Of a stretch of 64,000 bases of DNA, positions 10,741-21,754 are shown in pieces; the first letter of the stretch is position 1; each line of letters starts with the position of its first letter. Where the stretch lies: contig ML975254.1 of NCBI GenBank assembly GCA_010015605.1, positions 223,300-287,299 on the forward strand, in the 5' to 3' direction. Under the pieces are notes generated by a model. It ran no database searches. It worked only from the letters and a program-made list of their open reading frames with translations, and was not told the DNA's origin. The DNA comes from Decorospora gaudefroyi (Eukaryota; Ascomycota; Dothideomycetes; Pleosporales; Pleosporaceae). The translations under genes were made by a program, and so were the position numbers.

Positions 10741-11868
10741 ATGGCAGGCCAAAAGCGCAAGTTGGCCACCACTGTCGACAATACACCTACTACTTCAACC
10801 TCACCTCCCAATGCAGACAAGACGACTCCCCAGAGCACTAGCAAAAAATCAAAGAAGACGAAAACAAAAGAGACTGCAGTTGCGAAGCCATCAGAAGAAC
10901 ATCCCGCTTCAATCTACAAGACGTTAGAGAACCCCCAGGCCAGTTTCGAAGGACTACCGGCTGAGTTGAGGCTCGAGATCTACGACCACCTCTGCCACTC
11001 AACCATCGTGCACGTGCACAAGCACATTAACAAGAAGAAAAAAACCAAGAAGCTCAAAGACAGTGATAACACGAACTTTGAGCGATTCACATGGACACCA
11101 TGTCGCCTACCCAATCCAAAATATCCTCTTCTCTGCGCAAACCCCAAGTGGTCGGGCATGTGCACAGAAGAAGAGCGCTGTACACACAAAGTCTACGCGC
11201 CGCCCGAGCCCCGCGGCTTTTGGGCCCTGGCCGCCTCCAGCAAGCAAATCCGCAACGAAACACATGGCTGCTTCTTCCGTAAAAGCGTCATCTCCATCCA
11301 CGGCAAGAACCTCCAGTCCTGGCTGGACTATCTCGCAAAGCACGCGCCCCATCGAATGGAGCATTTGCGACGCATCACGCTGGCAGGTCCGAGCGGAAAG
11401 CTCTATTCTACCGGTTCTTCGATGCAACTTCTGTGCGAGCGGGTGCCGAAGCTTGAGGGCGTTGGCATTCAAACACAGGATGATTGGACGCAATGGATGT
11501 CTTCACCCCTTATCCACCACTTCGAGGTCCTTGCCGATCATCGGAGAATGTTGGACATGAAGCGATGGGTGCAACCATTCGACCCATCTGTCACGGTGGT
11601 ACTGGAGGCTATGGTATACTACAAGTGGTGGTCGGTTCATACATATGCTGCCAGACATAAAGATCAGCAGATTGTCTTTCGTCTGTTGCGCAAAGGGAAA
11701 AAGGACGAGGACGGGGCAGATGCTTGGAATGACGAAGATGTCACGGTTGACATTGATGCGCCTGCGGTGGGCAAGTTGGTTGCGCGGAGACAGAATGCGA
11801 AGTGGAGGCCGTGGTGGCACGAAGATGAGGTGGGATTCCAAATATACAGTGTACACTGGTCTGGGTAG
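10741..11868 (+). CDS. F-box/2EXR-like domain protein
   Basis: A single exon of 375 residues. The N-terminal ~60 residues are Lys/Ser/Thr-rich (SKKSKKTKTKE), possibly a nuclear targeting stretch. The recognisable part is ASFEGLPAELRLEIYDHLCH at ~68-87, the LPxELRLxIY signature of fungal F-box-like/2EXR proteins. GFWALAASSKQIRNETHGCFF at ~154-174 is the usual second conserved block. The remainder (LRRITLAG, VPKLEGVGIQTQ) resembles the degenerate repeat region of these families. Such proteins are numerous in Dothideomycetes and are mostly uncharacterised. Those with true F-boxes link substrates to SCF ubiquitin ligases. Whether this one binds Skp1 cannot be judged from sequence. A basic run (NKKKKTKKLKD) is inserted after the first motif. 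Confidence 0.7.
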   Translation: MAGQKRKLATTVDNTPTTSTSPPNADKTTPQSTSKKSKKTKTKETAVAKPSEEHPASIYKTLENPQASFEGLPAELRLEIYDHLCHSTIVHVHKHINKKKKTKKLKDSDNTNFERFTWTPCRLPNPKYPLLCANPKWSGMCTEEERCTHKVYAPPEPRGFWALAASSKQIRNETHGCFFRKSVISIHGKNLQSWLDYLAKHAPHRMEHLRRITLAGPSGKLYSTGSSMQLLCERVPKLEGVGIQTQDDWTQWMSSPLIHHFEVLADHRRMLDMKRWVQPFDPSVTVVLEAMVYYKWWSVHTYAARHKDQQIVFRLLRKGKKDEDGADAWNDEDVTVDIDAPAVGKLVARRQNAKWRPWWHEDEVGFQIYSVHWSG

Positions 11869-12574
11869 CTAGGGAGTCTATGTAGGCAAGTTTACCGTTA
11901 TGAGTCAGGTATATCACAGTAGCAAAACGGAAGACTCGTATAGTGAGACGTGCCGAGACTCGAGATCTCGTGAGCATGCGCAATGCTTCTGGCCCGCGTT
12001 CTCTTCCTCGGCGTGGGAGGCTCGGAGTCGTCGACACAGTGCAGGATGACGGACACCCAAGTACCGATAAGAAAGCGTTGTGCAGGCTGGGGGTATAAAT
12101 AAGCAGAGATGCTCAGCTGATGGCCTGGGCTCTTATTTATCAGCCGTGGACATGTCTTTGTGCGATGCGTTGTCAAGTTTCGGTTCGTGCCTGGCGTTGG
12201 TCGGAACGTGCGAGTGCCACAGTGGCAGCGCCGGGCTTGGCTGGCATGCAGTCTGCTTCCAAGGTTCCCTCACACGTCCGTCCCAACTTCACACCCCGTC
12301 ATCATCGCGACTGCAAATGCCAACGCCGCCTGCGCGCCACACTGTCCCGGCCCCGACAGCAAACCCCCCGCGCTGCGGCGCTGTCCAACGACTGCGCGCC
12401 GCGTACTCGTCGAATCGGCCTCACCTGCTGGGACACGGCCCATCGTACCCGGGCCTCGCTGCTATCCAGGCCCTCACCTTCTCGCCAGCGAACGCGCCCG
12501 AGCCCGCACAGGATGCCACGAGTGCCCCGGTCCATTGAAGCAAGAGCACGCCCAATCCCTCGCCCACGCCCATC
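11869..12574. promoter_or_regulatory. VAC7 upstream region with TATA-like element
   Basis: A TATAAATAAG element at 12094-12103 has its inverted partner CTTATTTAT at 12132-12140, a 9-bp inverted repeat around a CAGCTG E-box-like site near 12115. The following 400 bp are C/G-rich and open in several frames, but they lack the look of a conserved protein. I read this stretch as promoter and long 5' UTR. Confidence 0.4.
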
Positions 12575-15500
12575 ATGACCTCCCCCGCCGACGACGACGA
12601 CGGCTTCCAGTCCATTACTGGCGTGCTGCAGAGCGCCGAGCCGACGTCGACACCAACCACACACCACGCTCCCGCCCTCGACAAGGCCACGCATCCCACT
12701 CCCAAGGCCTCTCCTGCTGCTGCACCCGAGAGTGGGACCACGACTGCATCCATGCGGCCCCAAACGCTGGCCGGTCACCGCTCGCTCAACGTGTCGTCTG
12801 CTTCTCCCTCGTCGCCGCTGTCCTCGCGAGAAGCGTCCCCAGCTCGCTCGCACCACCGCACCACCGCACCGCCCCCAGGAACGAGCGCCCGCTCTGGCTT
12901 CCGTTCACGCAAGAGCAGCGCCGATGTGAGCCCCAGCCGGGGAGCCAGCGTCGCCAGCTCCACCCCCCAGGGCCTGCCTGCCGCCTCCGTACAGCGCGCC
13001 CTGTCCTCGACAAGCATACCGGAACTCACGCCAACATCTTCTACCGATACTGTGAGGGCATCGCGCCCTGCAAAGCCTACATCCACGGCCAATTCGCGCG
13101 ACACGACGCCCCATTGGCCTGTGTCTCCGCGGCTCCGGTCACCCCCGCCTGGCGACGACGGCCGCTCTCGTTCGCGCGCAAACTCCCTCCGCTCGCAGAT
13201 TAGGAAGCCAGAGGCGCAATCGACCCCTTCCATTGTCGTCCAGGGCTCCTCGCCAGCCTCGCCCTCGCGTGTCCCCGTCAAGGACGACGCTCCGACGAGC
13301 GACCCGGAGGAAGTCCAGCAGAGCATGAAAGCGCCATCTCGAGGCTCCATCGGTGTTGCTCCCAAGCTCGAAACCGTCCAAGAGTCCAGCTCGCCAGCCA
13401 CGCCCGGATTTGGCCGTCTGGAGCCACAAAAGTACGCTTTCCCCGCAACAGCCCCACTCTTTGTCATCGCGACGCACGTTAGACTAACCGCGGACCCAAA
13501 TCCCGCACCGACCCGCAAACTCTGCTAACCGTCATCCTAGCTTTGTTCCCTCAGCGACGACGCACAAAAGTGACGAAGAGCGAAATGACGTCAACTCATC
13601 CAAAGTCACGGAAGACCTCAGCACCAAACACGACCACACCAAGAACACGGAGAGTGGGAGCGACAGCGCGACCAAGAGTGCCAAGAAAGGCAAGATGCAG
13701 GAACAACGCGCCACCCATGCCCACCGACCGCACACCCTCTCTGCGAAACCCTCTCTCTCCTCCATGTCGACCCGATCGCGAGACCCGCCGCTACGCAACA
13801 TGACGGTTGAGACGGAGACCGTCCCTTCCGTAGCACAGCCGTCCATTGTAAACCAAGACCGATCGGCATCGGGTCGGGCAGACGGGAGCGTGCGGCTGAA
13901 GCCGAGCAACGAGACAATACGTCCCAAGAAGGACAGGAAACCCCCCAAGCGGAAGGCTGCATCGATCAACGCAGGCACTGGTAGGTTGCAACATATCTCG
14001 TACCACTACTACATTCCGAGCCGGCGGGATTCCGGCTTTCGCTCCAACACCACATCCTCGCTTGGCAGTCCCATCTCACATCGCTCGTGTGAGGACCGCC
14101 GGTCCATGTTGACCATGTCTCCTCCCCTTGCAGAGATGCGCATGCCTCCTCCTCCTCCTCCTCCTCCTCCCCATCTCCGATATTTTTATGCAAGCACTAA
14201 CATCAGCTATCGCAAAGCTTCATCCAAAGCAGATGTCTTCGAGCAGAAGGTGGCCAGTGCCGTTGACGAGGCCGACTCCTCTGACTCCGAAGCTACCTTC
14301 ATCTACGAATCCAATCCGCCCGAACAGCCGCACCGCAGCCGGCAGCACCACTCACGAACACCGAGCATGACATCGCTGGCAAGTCTCACAGACCCGCGAC
14401 TGCAGATTCGCGATACACACAAGCATCCGAGCAAGAAGAGCAGCATCAAATTCACGAACCCGTACAACAACCCGAGTATAGATGGTGACGATCGGGGCGA
14501 GGGTACTGTCCGGATAGGCTCTGGACGAGCCGGCGGAGGCAGCCACCACCACCACATCGGGCGGCATGGCCAAGGTCGTGGCGCACTCAGCCACCTCGTA
14601 ATGGATAGCGATTCGTCCATGCCCCAGTCTTCGCGCGCACGTGGCACATCCTCGCGACATACCTCGCAGCCTAACAGCCCCCGGTTCCACACGTTTAATG
14701 TTGGTAACGGCCATAGCAACGGGAGCAAGAAGAGTGGAGAGTACTCGGCGGCCTACGACATCGATGCTGAGAACGTAGCCGATGATGAGCGGACGCCGCT
14801 TATCCCGTCAGGCCGAAGCCCACGTGTCAGGACGCCTCGGCGAAGGAACAGCACAACTCTCCGCCAACTGGAGCGTCGACATCGTCGTGATGACGGATGG
14901 TGTCGCCGATTTGCAGGATGCTTGGTCCTTTCCATATTACTTCTGGTCGTCGTCTTCTGCGCCGTGGGACTCGTTTTCGCGACTACGAAACCTCTTACCA
15001 GTCTCATGGTACGAGACATTCAGAACGTTGTTGCCAGTCAAGAAGAGGTCATGCTAGACTTGATAGTCGATGCGGTGAATCCCAATATCATCGGCGTTAC
15101 CGTCTCTGATATGGATGTCTCCTTGTTCGCCAAAAGCAAGCATGTTGGATCGGATGCGTGGTGGCGCGAGCATGGGAACGGTCCGCATGGTAACGAGGAA
15201 GACTGGAATCCCATCTCTGATAAGGATGTCGAAAACTCCATCACTGGTGTCGACGAAGGGACTGATCCTATCGAAGGCGAGCCTCGCACCATGTTGCTTG
15301 GCCGCATTTCCCATTTCGACTCACCGCTGAATTTCGACGGCTCTTTTTTTCAGCGACATCGGGCCGAGTCCGTCGGTGGGCTCCGTCTGGAACATCCTGG
15401 AAATAAGTCGGAAGCCGGCGGGAGCGAACGATGGGAAGAGGTCCTACAGTACCCATTCGAGCTCATCGTTCAAGGCAACTTCAAGTACACGCTCCCACTG

Positions 15501-15686
15501 AGCACGCAAGAGTTCAAAGTTCCGGTTACGGCCTCGCACTATTATGATCCGGATGTGGAGAGGAGGAAGGATCTTGCGCCGGCTGGAGAGAGCGACGAAA
15601 CGACTCCACATTCATTACTAACTGTATCACTAAAGCCACCGGGACGTTATGACCGCCGAGCACTCGTACTCTGGACGTCCCGGTAA
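12575..15686 (+). CDS. VAC7: Vac7, activator of Fab1 PI(3,5)P2 synthesis
   Basis: Exons 12575-13431, 13541-13980 and 14218-15686 give 921 residues. Known: Vac7 is a single-pass vacuolar membrane protein that stimulates the Fab1 kinase and controls vacuole size and inheritance. Seen: a long disordered Ser/Pro/Arg-rich N-terminal region; KPPKRKAASINAGT joined across intron 2 to ASSKADVFEQKVASAVDEAD, a junction typical of Vac7; DERTPLIPSG; RRNSTTLRQLERRHRRDDGW just before a TM segment at ~664-690 (CLVLSILLLVVVFCAVGLVF); then the luminal domain with VNPNIIGVTVSDMDVSLFAK and the late LPLSTQEFKVPV. Intron 1 is 109 nt. Intron 2 is 237 nt, a multiple of three without a stop, and encodes nine consecutive prolines if retained. 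Family assignment rests on the C-terminal third and is firm; the N-terminal start is less certain. Confidence 0.88.
13981..14217 (+). other. VAC7 intron 2, frame-neutral and stop-free
   Basis: Begins GTAGGT and ends CGCAAAG, with a CACTAAC branch site about 15 nt before the end. Length 237 nt is 79 codons. The frame stays open through it and contains a (CTC/CCT)n microsatellite coding polyproline near 14145-14171. Removing it restores the conserved sequence across the junction, so I treat it as an intron. Confidence 0.7.
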
Positions 15687-16599
15687 CCTACCGTCACATT
15701 TTGTACTACAAATAATGTCCGAATTCTATTCCGGACGGGGCTGGCACACACATGCAACCCCGGCAAAATCGCCCAAAAGAAACTGATACCCCCAATAAAC
15801 ACGATTTTCACGACCAATAGACCAGTTCCGGCCCGGACATGATCAAGTTCCGATTGCCGCATTTCCGCTTCACGGCCTCTTTACAAATTTCTTTTTCGAT
15901 CCAACTGTGCTGCACCGCTACCTCCTATCTCCAGGGATTCGCTCTGTACACGTACCCACCTCTTACGGCCGGTTATTTTTCTCACGCCTATGTGCGATCT
16001 TGGACTTTAGCGACGGTGCTTGTATTACGATGCTCGTTTGTTTCATTTGCCTCTTTTTTGCGAGCTCAGCCTCGAGAGTCTGGGGCGCTTTTGATGGTTT
16101 AGTGCAAGGCTTGCAGCGGTGTGATGGAATGGGAATGGCCCAATCACTCAAAACACACTCGTTTGGTCTCTCTTCTATGTATCTATAAATTACCGTATTA
16201 TCTTCGTTAGTTACTTGGGAGCAGGGAAGCATATGCATGGAATGGAAGGAAAATGGGACTTGCATCGCGACTGGTGGGGAATGGAATGTAGTTATCATAT
16301 TTTGTTGTAACTATCAGTGTAGCCATGTGATTTACAACGTCAGGACTCAGTATCTGCATACTATCCATATTGACTGTTGATAGAGCTGGGTGGAAAGAGG
16401 TCGAAATAGTAGAGGTTGCGTGACAGTGGCACGTGAAGCGAGGTCCGCGGCTGTGAGGTCATCAAGTCAGCATAGCCTCACCACGTCTCACGTCTCACCC
16501 GTCCTTTGACCCTCCCCATACCTACCACTACGACGACGTCGCATCTCCACCGCTCGCACGTATCGCAAGGTGCAAATCCCAGCGACAGGCAGAATCACC
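15687..16599. promoter_or_regulatory. Intergenic, VAC7 3' end and BI-1 promoter
   Basis: No coding signal is seen. A CACGTG E-box lies at ~16429, and CT-rich sequence precedes the next ATG, which sits in a strong CACCATGG context. Confidence 0.4.
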
Positions 16600-17491
16600 A
16601 TGGCCGGTCCTAAATACCAAAACGTCCCTCAGCGCGACTCGCTCGATGAAGCTGCACCCGCGCCGTCCTATTCGCAAGCGCCACCTACCTACCAGGCCGA
16701 CGACCCGCAAGAGGCCCTCCTACGAGGCGTACCGCGCGACGAGGACGACAACCTGCCGGATGATTTCAAGTTCGGTGGTGTGGTAGCAGAGGCTACGCTG
16801 GACATCCGGATGGCGTTTGTGCGCAAGGTGTACGCTATCCTGTGAGTACCGCCCCGAAGATGTAGTCTCAGTGTCGCCAATACTGACCATATAAAGGACT
16901 GTTCAGCTCCTTGCAACCGCCGCCGTCAGCTGCGTGTCGATGACGTCCGCGACATACAAGAACTGGATCCAGACAAACCCGTGGATGATGTGGGTGTCAT
17001 TGTTCGGCAGCCTCGTCTTCCTGGGCCTCACGTTCTGGAAGCGCAAGTCGTACCCCACGAACCTCGTGTTCCTCGCCGGCTTCACGGCCATGGAAGCATA
17101 TTCCATTTCAGTCATTGTCTCTTTCACCGACTCGCATATCGTCCTCCAAGCGCTCGTCTTCACATTAGGCATCTTCGTGGCGTTGAGCCTGTTTGCCTGC
17201 CAGTCCAAATACGACTTTACAAGCTGGATGCCGTATCTGTTTGGAGCGCTTTGGGTCGTGGTCTTGTTTGGCTTCATGTCCATGTTCTTCCCGTACAACA
17301 GCACGATAGAGCTTGGATACGGCGTCATCTGTGCACTCATCTTCTCGGGCTACATCTTGGTCGACACGCAGATGATTATGCGCCACTACCACGTTGAAGA
17401 GGAGATTGCGGCGGCCATTTCGCTGTACCTCGACATCATCAACCTCTTCCTCGCCATCCTCAGGATACTCAACTCGCAGAACAACAACTAG
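16600..17491 (+). CDS. BXI1: Bax inhibitor-1 family membrane protein
   Basis: Exons 16600-16841 and 16897-17491 (55-nt intron, GTGAGT to AAAG) give 278 residues. Known: TMBIM/BI-1 proteins are ER or vacuolar membrane channels linked to calcium leak and to the unfolded-protein and death responses; the yeast member is Bxi1/Ybh3. Seen: a Pro/Gln-rich cytosolic N-terminus (PAPSYSQAPPTYQADDPQEA), then DIRMAFVRKVYAILTVQLL, the classic entry into TM1. Six or seven hydrophobic segments follow, with NLVFLAGFTAMEAYSISVIV, FACQSKYDFTSW and GYILVDTQMIMRHYHVEEEI, all family landmarks. The end AAISLYLDIINLFLAILRIL is the typical final helix. Length fits the fungal family. Confidence 0.92.
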
Positions 17492-18663
17492 ACGGCGGGA
17501 AGATGCAATTGGTGCTGTACGGTTTACGGGCATGTTATTTATATAGGCGTCAGAAGGCATGGATATTGTTGTTTTGGCCAGTAGGCGTAGACTAGGAATG
17601 TAATACCATGGTGTCTCACATGCAAAGAGCGCTCTCAAAGTGATGCTAAAACTTTATTCAACAAGACGCTCCATGCTGCCAATAAAACACATGCACTCTA
17701 CATCCCCGTCCCGTTACGGCATCAGGCCATGGCGGGGTAGCAATACGGGGCTGTTGCATGCATGCGGTACGCTATTGGTCAGGATGTGAAACGTGCAGAC
17801 CCTTGATTTTCGGAATCGAAGCTTTTGGGACAGGCATCTTGGCGTATTGAAGGTGCACAAACCCCCCGGCCAACGATAACGGGGAGCAGGAGAAGGAGAA
17901 ATGAAAGCTCCGTTGAAAAATTTGTTATGATTGCCACCTCCTTTCTGTTTCGCGCTAGGGACAGCATTCACTGTTGTTTTTTGTTTGCGCCTACTACCTG
18001 TCTGTTGACTGTTGTTACTACTCGGAATTATGCGAGGCGAGACCCATTTTTGAGCCCCCCCAACCAAGTACGAGTAGCGCGCTCCATAACACAGCGACGG
18101 CTAGCTCCCGCTACACCTGTCCAGAATTATCGAGACAGCAATTGGATACCAGCTCCCGTGTCTTCAAGGGGAGTAGAAGCACATGCAGACGCAGACGCCA
18201 TCGCGAAACGATTAGGCGGTTGGGTAGCTCAGGAGGTGTGTGTGATTGATTCGCGCTTGCCGTGCACGTCTAAACCCTGAATATCCTTTTGCTTGGAAGA
18301 CCACACACCGCTTCCCTCTTCCCGCCGCGCAGCCCGAGACGTCGATACATAGCCATTCCTCTCAGTCCCTCACCTCCCCTCAATGGCCGTCTCCCGCTGC
18401 TGAGAACGGGGTCCGAATACGCTCGCTACGACGCACATTGTCGAGAAAGGACTCCAGGCCAGGGCATTGAACGCATACGCAGCCATTGCGACCTCGGAAC
18501 ACTTGACCGAACTGCGACTACTGCCCCCAGAGCATCACCTCGCCTTGCCAAACCCAACAGAAGCCCTTTGTCGAGACAGCGCCGCCATAGTATCGCACAG
18601 TCGCACCTTCGCACATTCGCACACCTACCCCCACAACCAGTCACATTGCGGAGGTAGGCCAGA
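17492..18663. promoter_or_regulatory. Intergenic, no gene recognised
   Basis: Holds the BI-1 3' UTR (AATAAA at ~17680) and the promoter of the ceramide synthase gene. The open stretch at 17825-18280 has no conserved look. No RNA gene was recognised. Confidence 0.4.
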
Positions 18664-20307
18664 ATGGCGACCCAGACAGCAATGCCAAACGGCAATGGCG
18701 CCCTGGCAAGCACACATGTCGCAGATATCCAAGAGCAAGAGGTGGCATTGGCGCCGAAGCGACGGAAGGTGCAGCCAAAGAAGGTCGAGGATGAGGGGCT
18801 GATGGCCTCGCTCTGCACGCTGGTCTCGGAGCACCAGATTGGTATGTGCTTCAAAGCACTCAATTCGACAGCATAGGACAGAACCGGAAAACTGACGACC
18901 ATGACAGGCATCTCCGTAAACCTTCTCTCCCTCCTCTCGTTGACGCACATCTTCTTTCCCCGCGCCCGCAGCCGGACAAGCAAGTTCTTCCACATGTCCT
19001 ACTACAACCCGGAGACGGACATGTACGGCTGTGGCACAGACGACCTGTCCTTTGTCATACTGTGGACCGTCATGTTTACGGGTCTGCGCGTCGCAGTCAT
19101 GGAATATCTCCTCGACCCCCTCGCTAGGCTCGGTGGCATCAGGACGAAGAAGGGACTCGACAGGTTCAAGGAGCAAGCGTGGTTGATCATCTACTATACG
19201 GCATCGTGGTCTTTGGGCATGGTATGTCACACAACTTGGACAGATTGGGAATCGACATGCTAATGACATCGTAGTACATCATGTACCACTCGGACTTTTG
19301 GCTCAATCTCCACGGTATCTGGGAAGGCTGGCCGTTTCGGGAAGCCGAGGGCCTGTTCAAGTGGTACTACCTCGTCCAATGGGGCTTCTGGATCCAGCAG
19401 ATCCTTGTTGTCAACATCGAAGAGAAGCGCAAGGACTATACCCAGATGTTCACCCATCACGTCTTTACCACTGCGCTCATGTGTCTGTCGTACGGATACT
19501 ACCACATGCGCGTGGGCATCGTCATTCTGGCCATTATGGACTTTGTGGACATCATCTTGCCAGTAAGCATGTCTCAGGCTCGGGGCAGGAAATGGAAGCT
19601 GACAACGACAGACGGCCAAACTCCTCAAGTACATGGGTTACACAACCGCGTGCGACTACGCTTTTGGTGCTTTCGTCGTCTCTTGGGTCGCCACGCGCCA
19701 CGTCCTCTACATGATGGTCTGCTGGTCCATCTACGCCTACGCGCCCGTCGACATGGCACCCGGATGCTACATCGCCGATTCGTCCTCGAACCCAGTTGCC
19801 TTCGTTCCCGCATCAAACACATCTCAATTTGAGGCTTACGGCGGAAACAACCACTGGGGCAATCTCCTCAAGGCGTACAACGATCGCAACGGCCCCATTT
19901 GCTGGAACCCCAGCATCCGATACTACTTCCTCGCCCTCCTTCTCGCACTGCAAGTCTTTTGCTGCATTTGGTTCGCTACCATTGCAAAGATTGTGTACAA
20001 GGTCCTTAAAGGGTCCGGTGCCGACGACCTTCGCTCCGACGACGAGGGTGAGGACGAGGAAATCGAGCATGAGCAGACGAGGACTATCTTCAACAAGGCG
20101 ACTACATGTGGTGAGAGCGGCATGAGCGCGATCACGCCCAAGGAAGAGGAGGTTGGTGCCGATGCGCTGACGTTTGCGCGGCTGAATGGCGCAAGTCAGC
20201 GGAGACAGGCACGCCGGGAGAGTTCGAGAGCAAGCGGGATTAGTATTCCTGGGCATGGCGATCGTAAGGAGTTGTTGGGGCGTATTGGGTGTGATAAGCC
20301 TTCTTGA
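18664..20307 (+). CDS. LAG1: Sphingosine N-acyltransferase (ceramide synthase) Lag1-type
   Basis: Exons 18664-18841, 18908-19221, 19275-19562 and 19612-20307 give 491 residues. Known: Lag1/Lac1 join acyl-CoA to sphingoid bases in the ER. Seen: a TLC domain with about six or seven membrane spans; the Lag1 motif region EKRKDYTQMFTHHVFTTAL with the essential His pair at ~224; YHMRVGIVILAIMDFVDIIL carrying the conserved Asp residues; and an early conserved segment SYYNPETDMYGCGTDDLSFV. The C-terminal ~100 residues are acidic and Ser-rich (DDEGEDEEIEHEQ), like the CK2-phosphorylated tails of yeast Lag1/Lac1 (comparison from memory). Fungi usually have two or three paralogues with different acyl-chain preference; which type this is cannot be decided here. 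Confidence 0.92.
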
Positions 20308-21754
20308 ACTGCTTTTGCCATGTCGCCGCCTTCCTTTCCTCCTTTTGTTGGTAGCGAGTTCCAAAAAAAAAAGAAAAAGTTCTCTTCGTGGGCGTCCAGG
20401 GGTACTTTATTATTCGTCTGTGTGGGACGAAAGGGTATCATCTTCATTGTCATTTTTTTTCTTGGCGGGGTAAGAGTTGAGTAGGTTTTTTAAGAATGGG
20501 GCGGATATATATATATATACCACAACGCCGTCTAGGCTATATTGTATCTTTGGTGTGTTTCTCTCTTTTTTTTTTGCTCTGGCTCTACGTTTTCCTTACT
20601 CAGCCCCCCTCCTCCCTGTATCCCTTGTTCTTCTTCTTCTAGTTCCTTAATCGCTGCCCTGTGTTCTTGATTCTGTTTGAGTTAAAAGACGTCCGTTTCT
20701 TTCCTCCCCTTCCCGTACTAATCCTTCCCGTACTTACCACTACCCTACCCTACACAAACAAACCACCAACAAACAAACCCCACCCTCTAGCAAACCTCCT
20801 ACCCCCGCACCACAAACCCACCGTCCTCAACCCCCCCCCCCCTCTCCCACGAAAGAAAAAAGAAATCCGAAACCGCTCCCCCTCCTTCCTAAATCCAAAA
20901 CAAGCATCCTCACCGACTAGAAAAAAAGGAGCACCGGACGTTCGGATATAGTAACGAGTCTTCTATTCGCGGAGGCGAGCATGTGCGAAATGCAGGTACG
21001 AACGCCGTGCTGGGGGATGGAGGAGCACACGTTTTTATCCCCTAGAGGCACGTTTGAGATTGGGGAGATGTCCGGGGGATGTGAGTATCGGAATGGGGAT
21101 CGGGGGGTGCTGGTTTGTGGGGATTGGGTGTAGGGCATGATGCGAGGGATACGGATGCGAGAAGGGGGGTTGGGATTGGGATAGGAGGAGGGATCCTGTG
21201 TTTGTTTTGTGAAGGATTAGCTGGGGGGGCAAAGGGGGTTGGTTGGTGCGTGTGGTGGGAGTGGAGTGCGACTTGTGGGGAGTTTTGGTTTGGAATTTTG
21301 AGTACTTGTCCTTTTTTTTCTTCTTTGGATGTGGGTATTCGCTGCTGCTTGAACGTGTCATCTTGGCCATGTTCATGTTCGAATAAGGAATCGATGCAAG
21401 TGTATTGTCCCGTGTTAAATCGAAGACAATTGCTTTCCTTCCGATACAACAGACCTTGCGTTTTCATCAAAGATATATCAGAGCAACGATGGCTGCATTT
21501 AACAATCTATATATGCGGAGAAAAGTGATCCGGGTATTTGAACGCCATCAGAGATGCTGTCAACGCCTCCCCCAAAATAAGCAGTGCTAGCGCGTCGTAC
21601 CTGTAGCGAACGCCGTGACGTATTTGTCCCAAACCCTATAACGCCGTGCTCAAGAATGAATAGTGATTACCCAATCATCATCCATTCCGAACTCTACATT
21701 GTGCCTCCGATCGTTCAACGAAAGCTCGATCGGTTTCTGGTCTGGCACGTCTTC
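20308..21754. other. Intergenic with abrupt strand-composition switch
   Basis: Two genes converge here. From ~20550 to ~20930 the plus strand is almost free of G (C/T then C/A rich, with runs of C at ~20830). From ~21000 to ~21330 it is G/T-rich with GGGG runs. A (TA)n tract lies at ~20507-20519. No ORF shows a conserved protein; the longest (plus 21115-21528) is composed of skewed low-complexity sequence. Confidence 0.5.

Noticed and set aside
12160..13203. Long ORF (347 codons) overlapping the start of VAC7
   Set aside because: Its sequence is Arg/Pro/His-rich, as expected from a shifted frame of GC-rich Ser/Pro-coding DNA. The VAC7 frame connects in phase to the conserved domains.
12775..13518. 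247-codon minus-strand ORF opposite VAC7 exon 1
   Set aside because: It is an antisense shadow of GC-rich coding sequence and shows no domain.
18625..19269. 214-codon minus-strand ORF opposite LAG1
   Set aside because: It covers LAG1 introns and exons alike and is a shadow.
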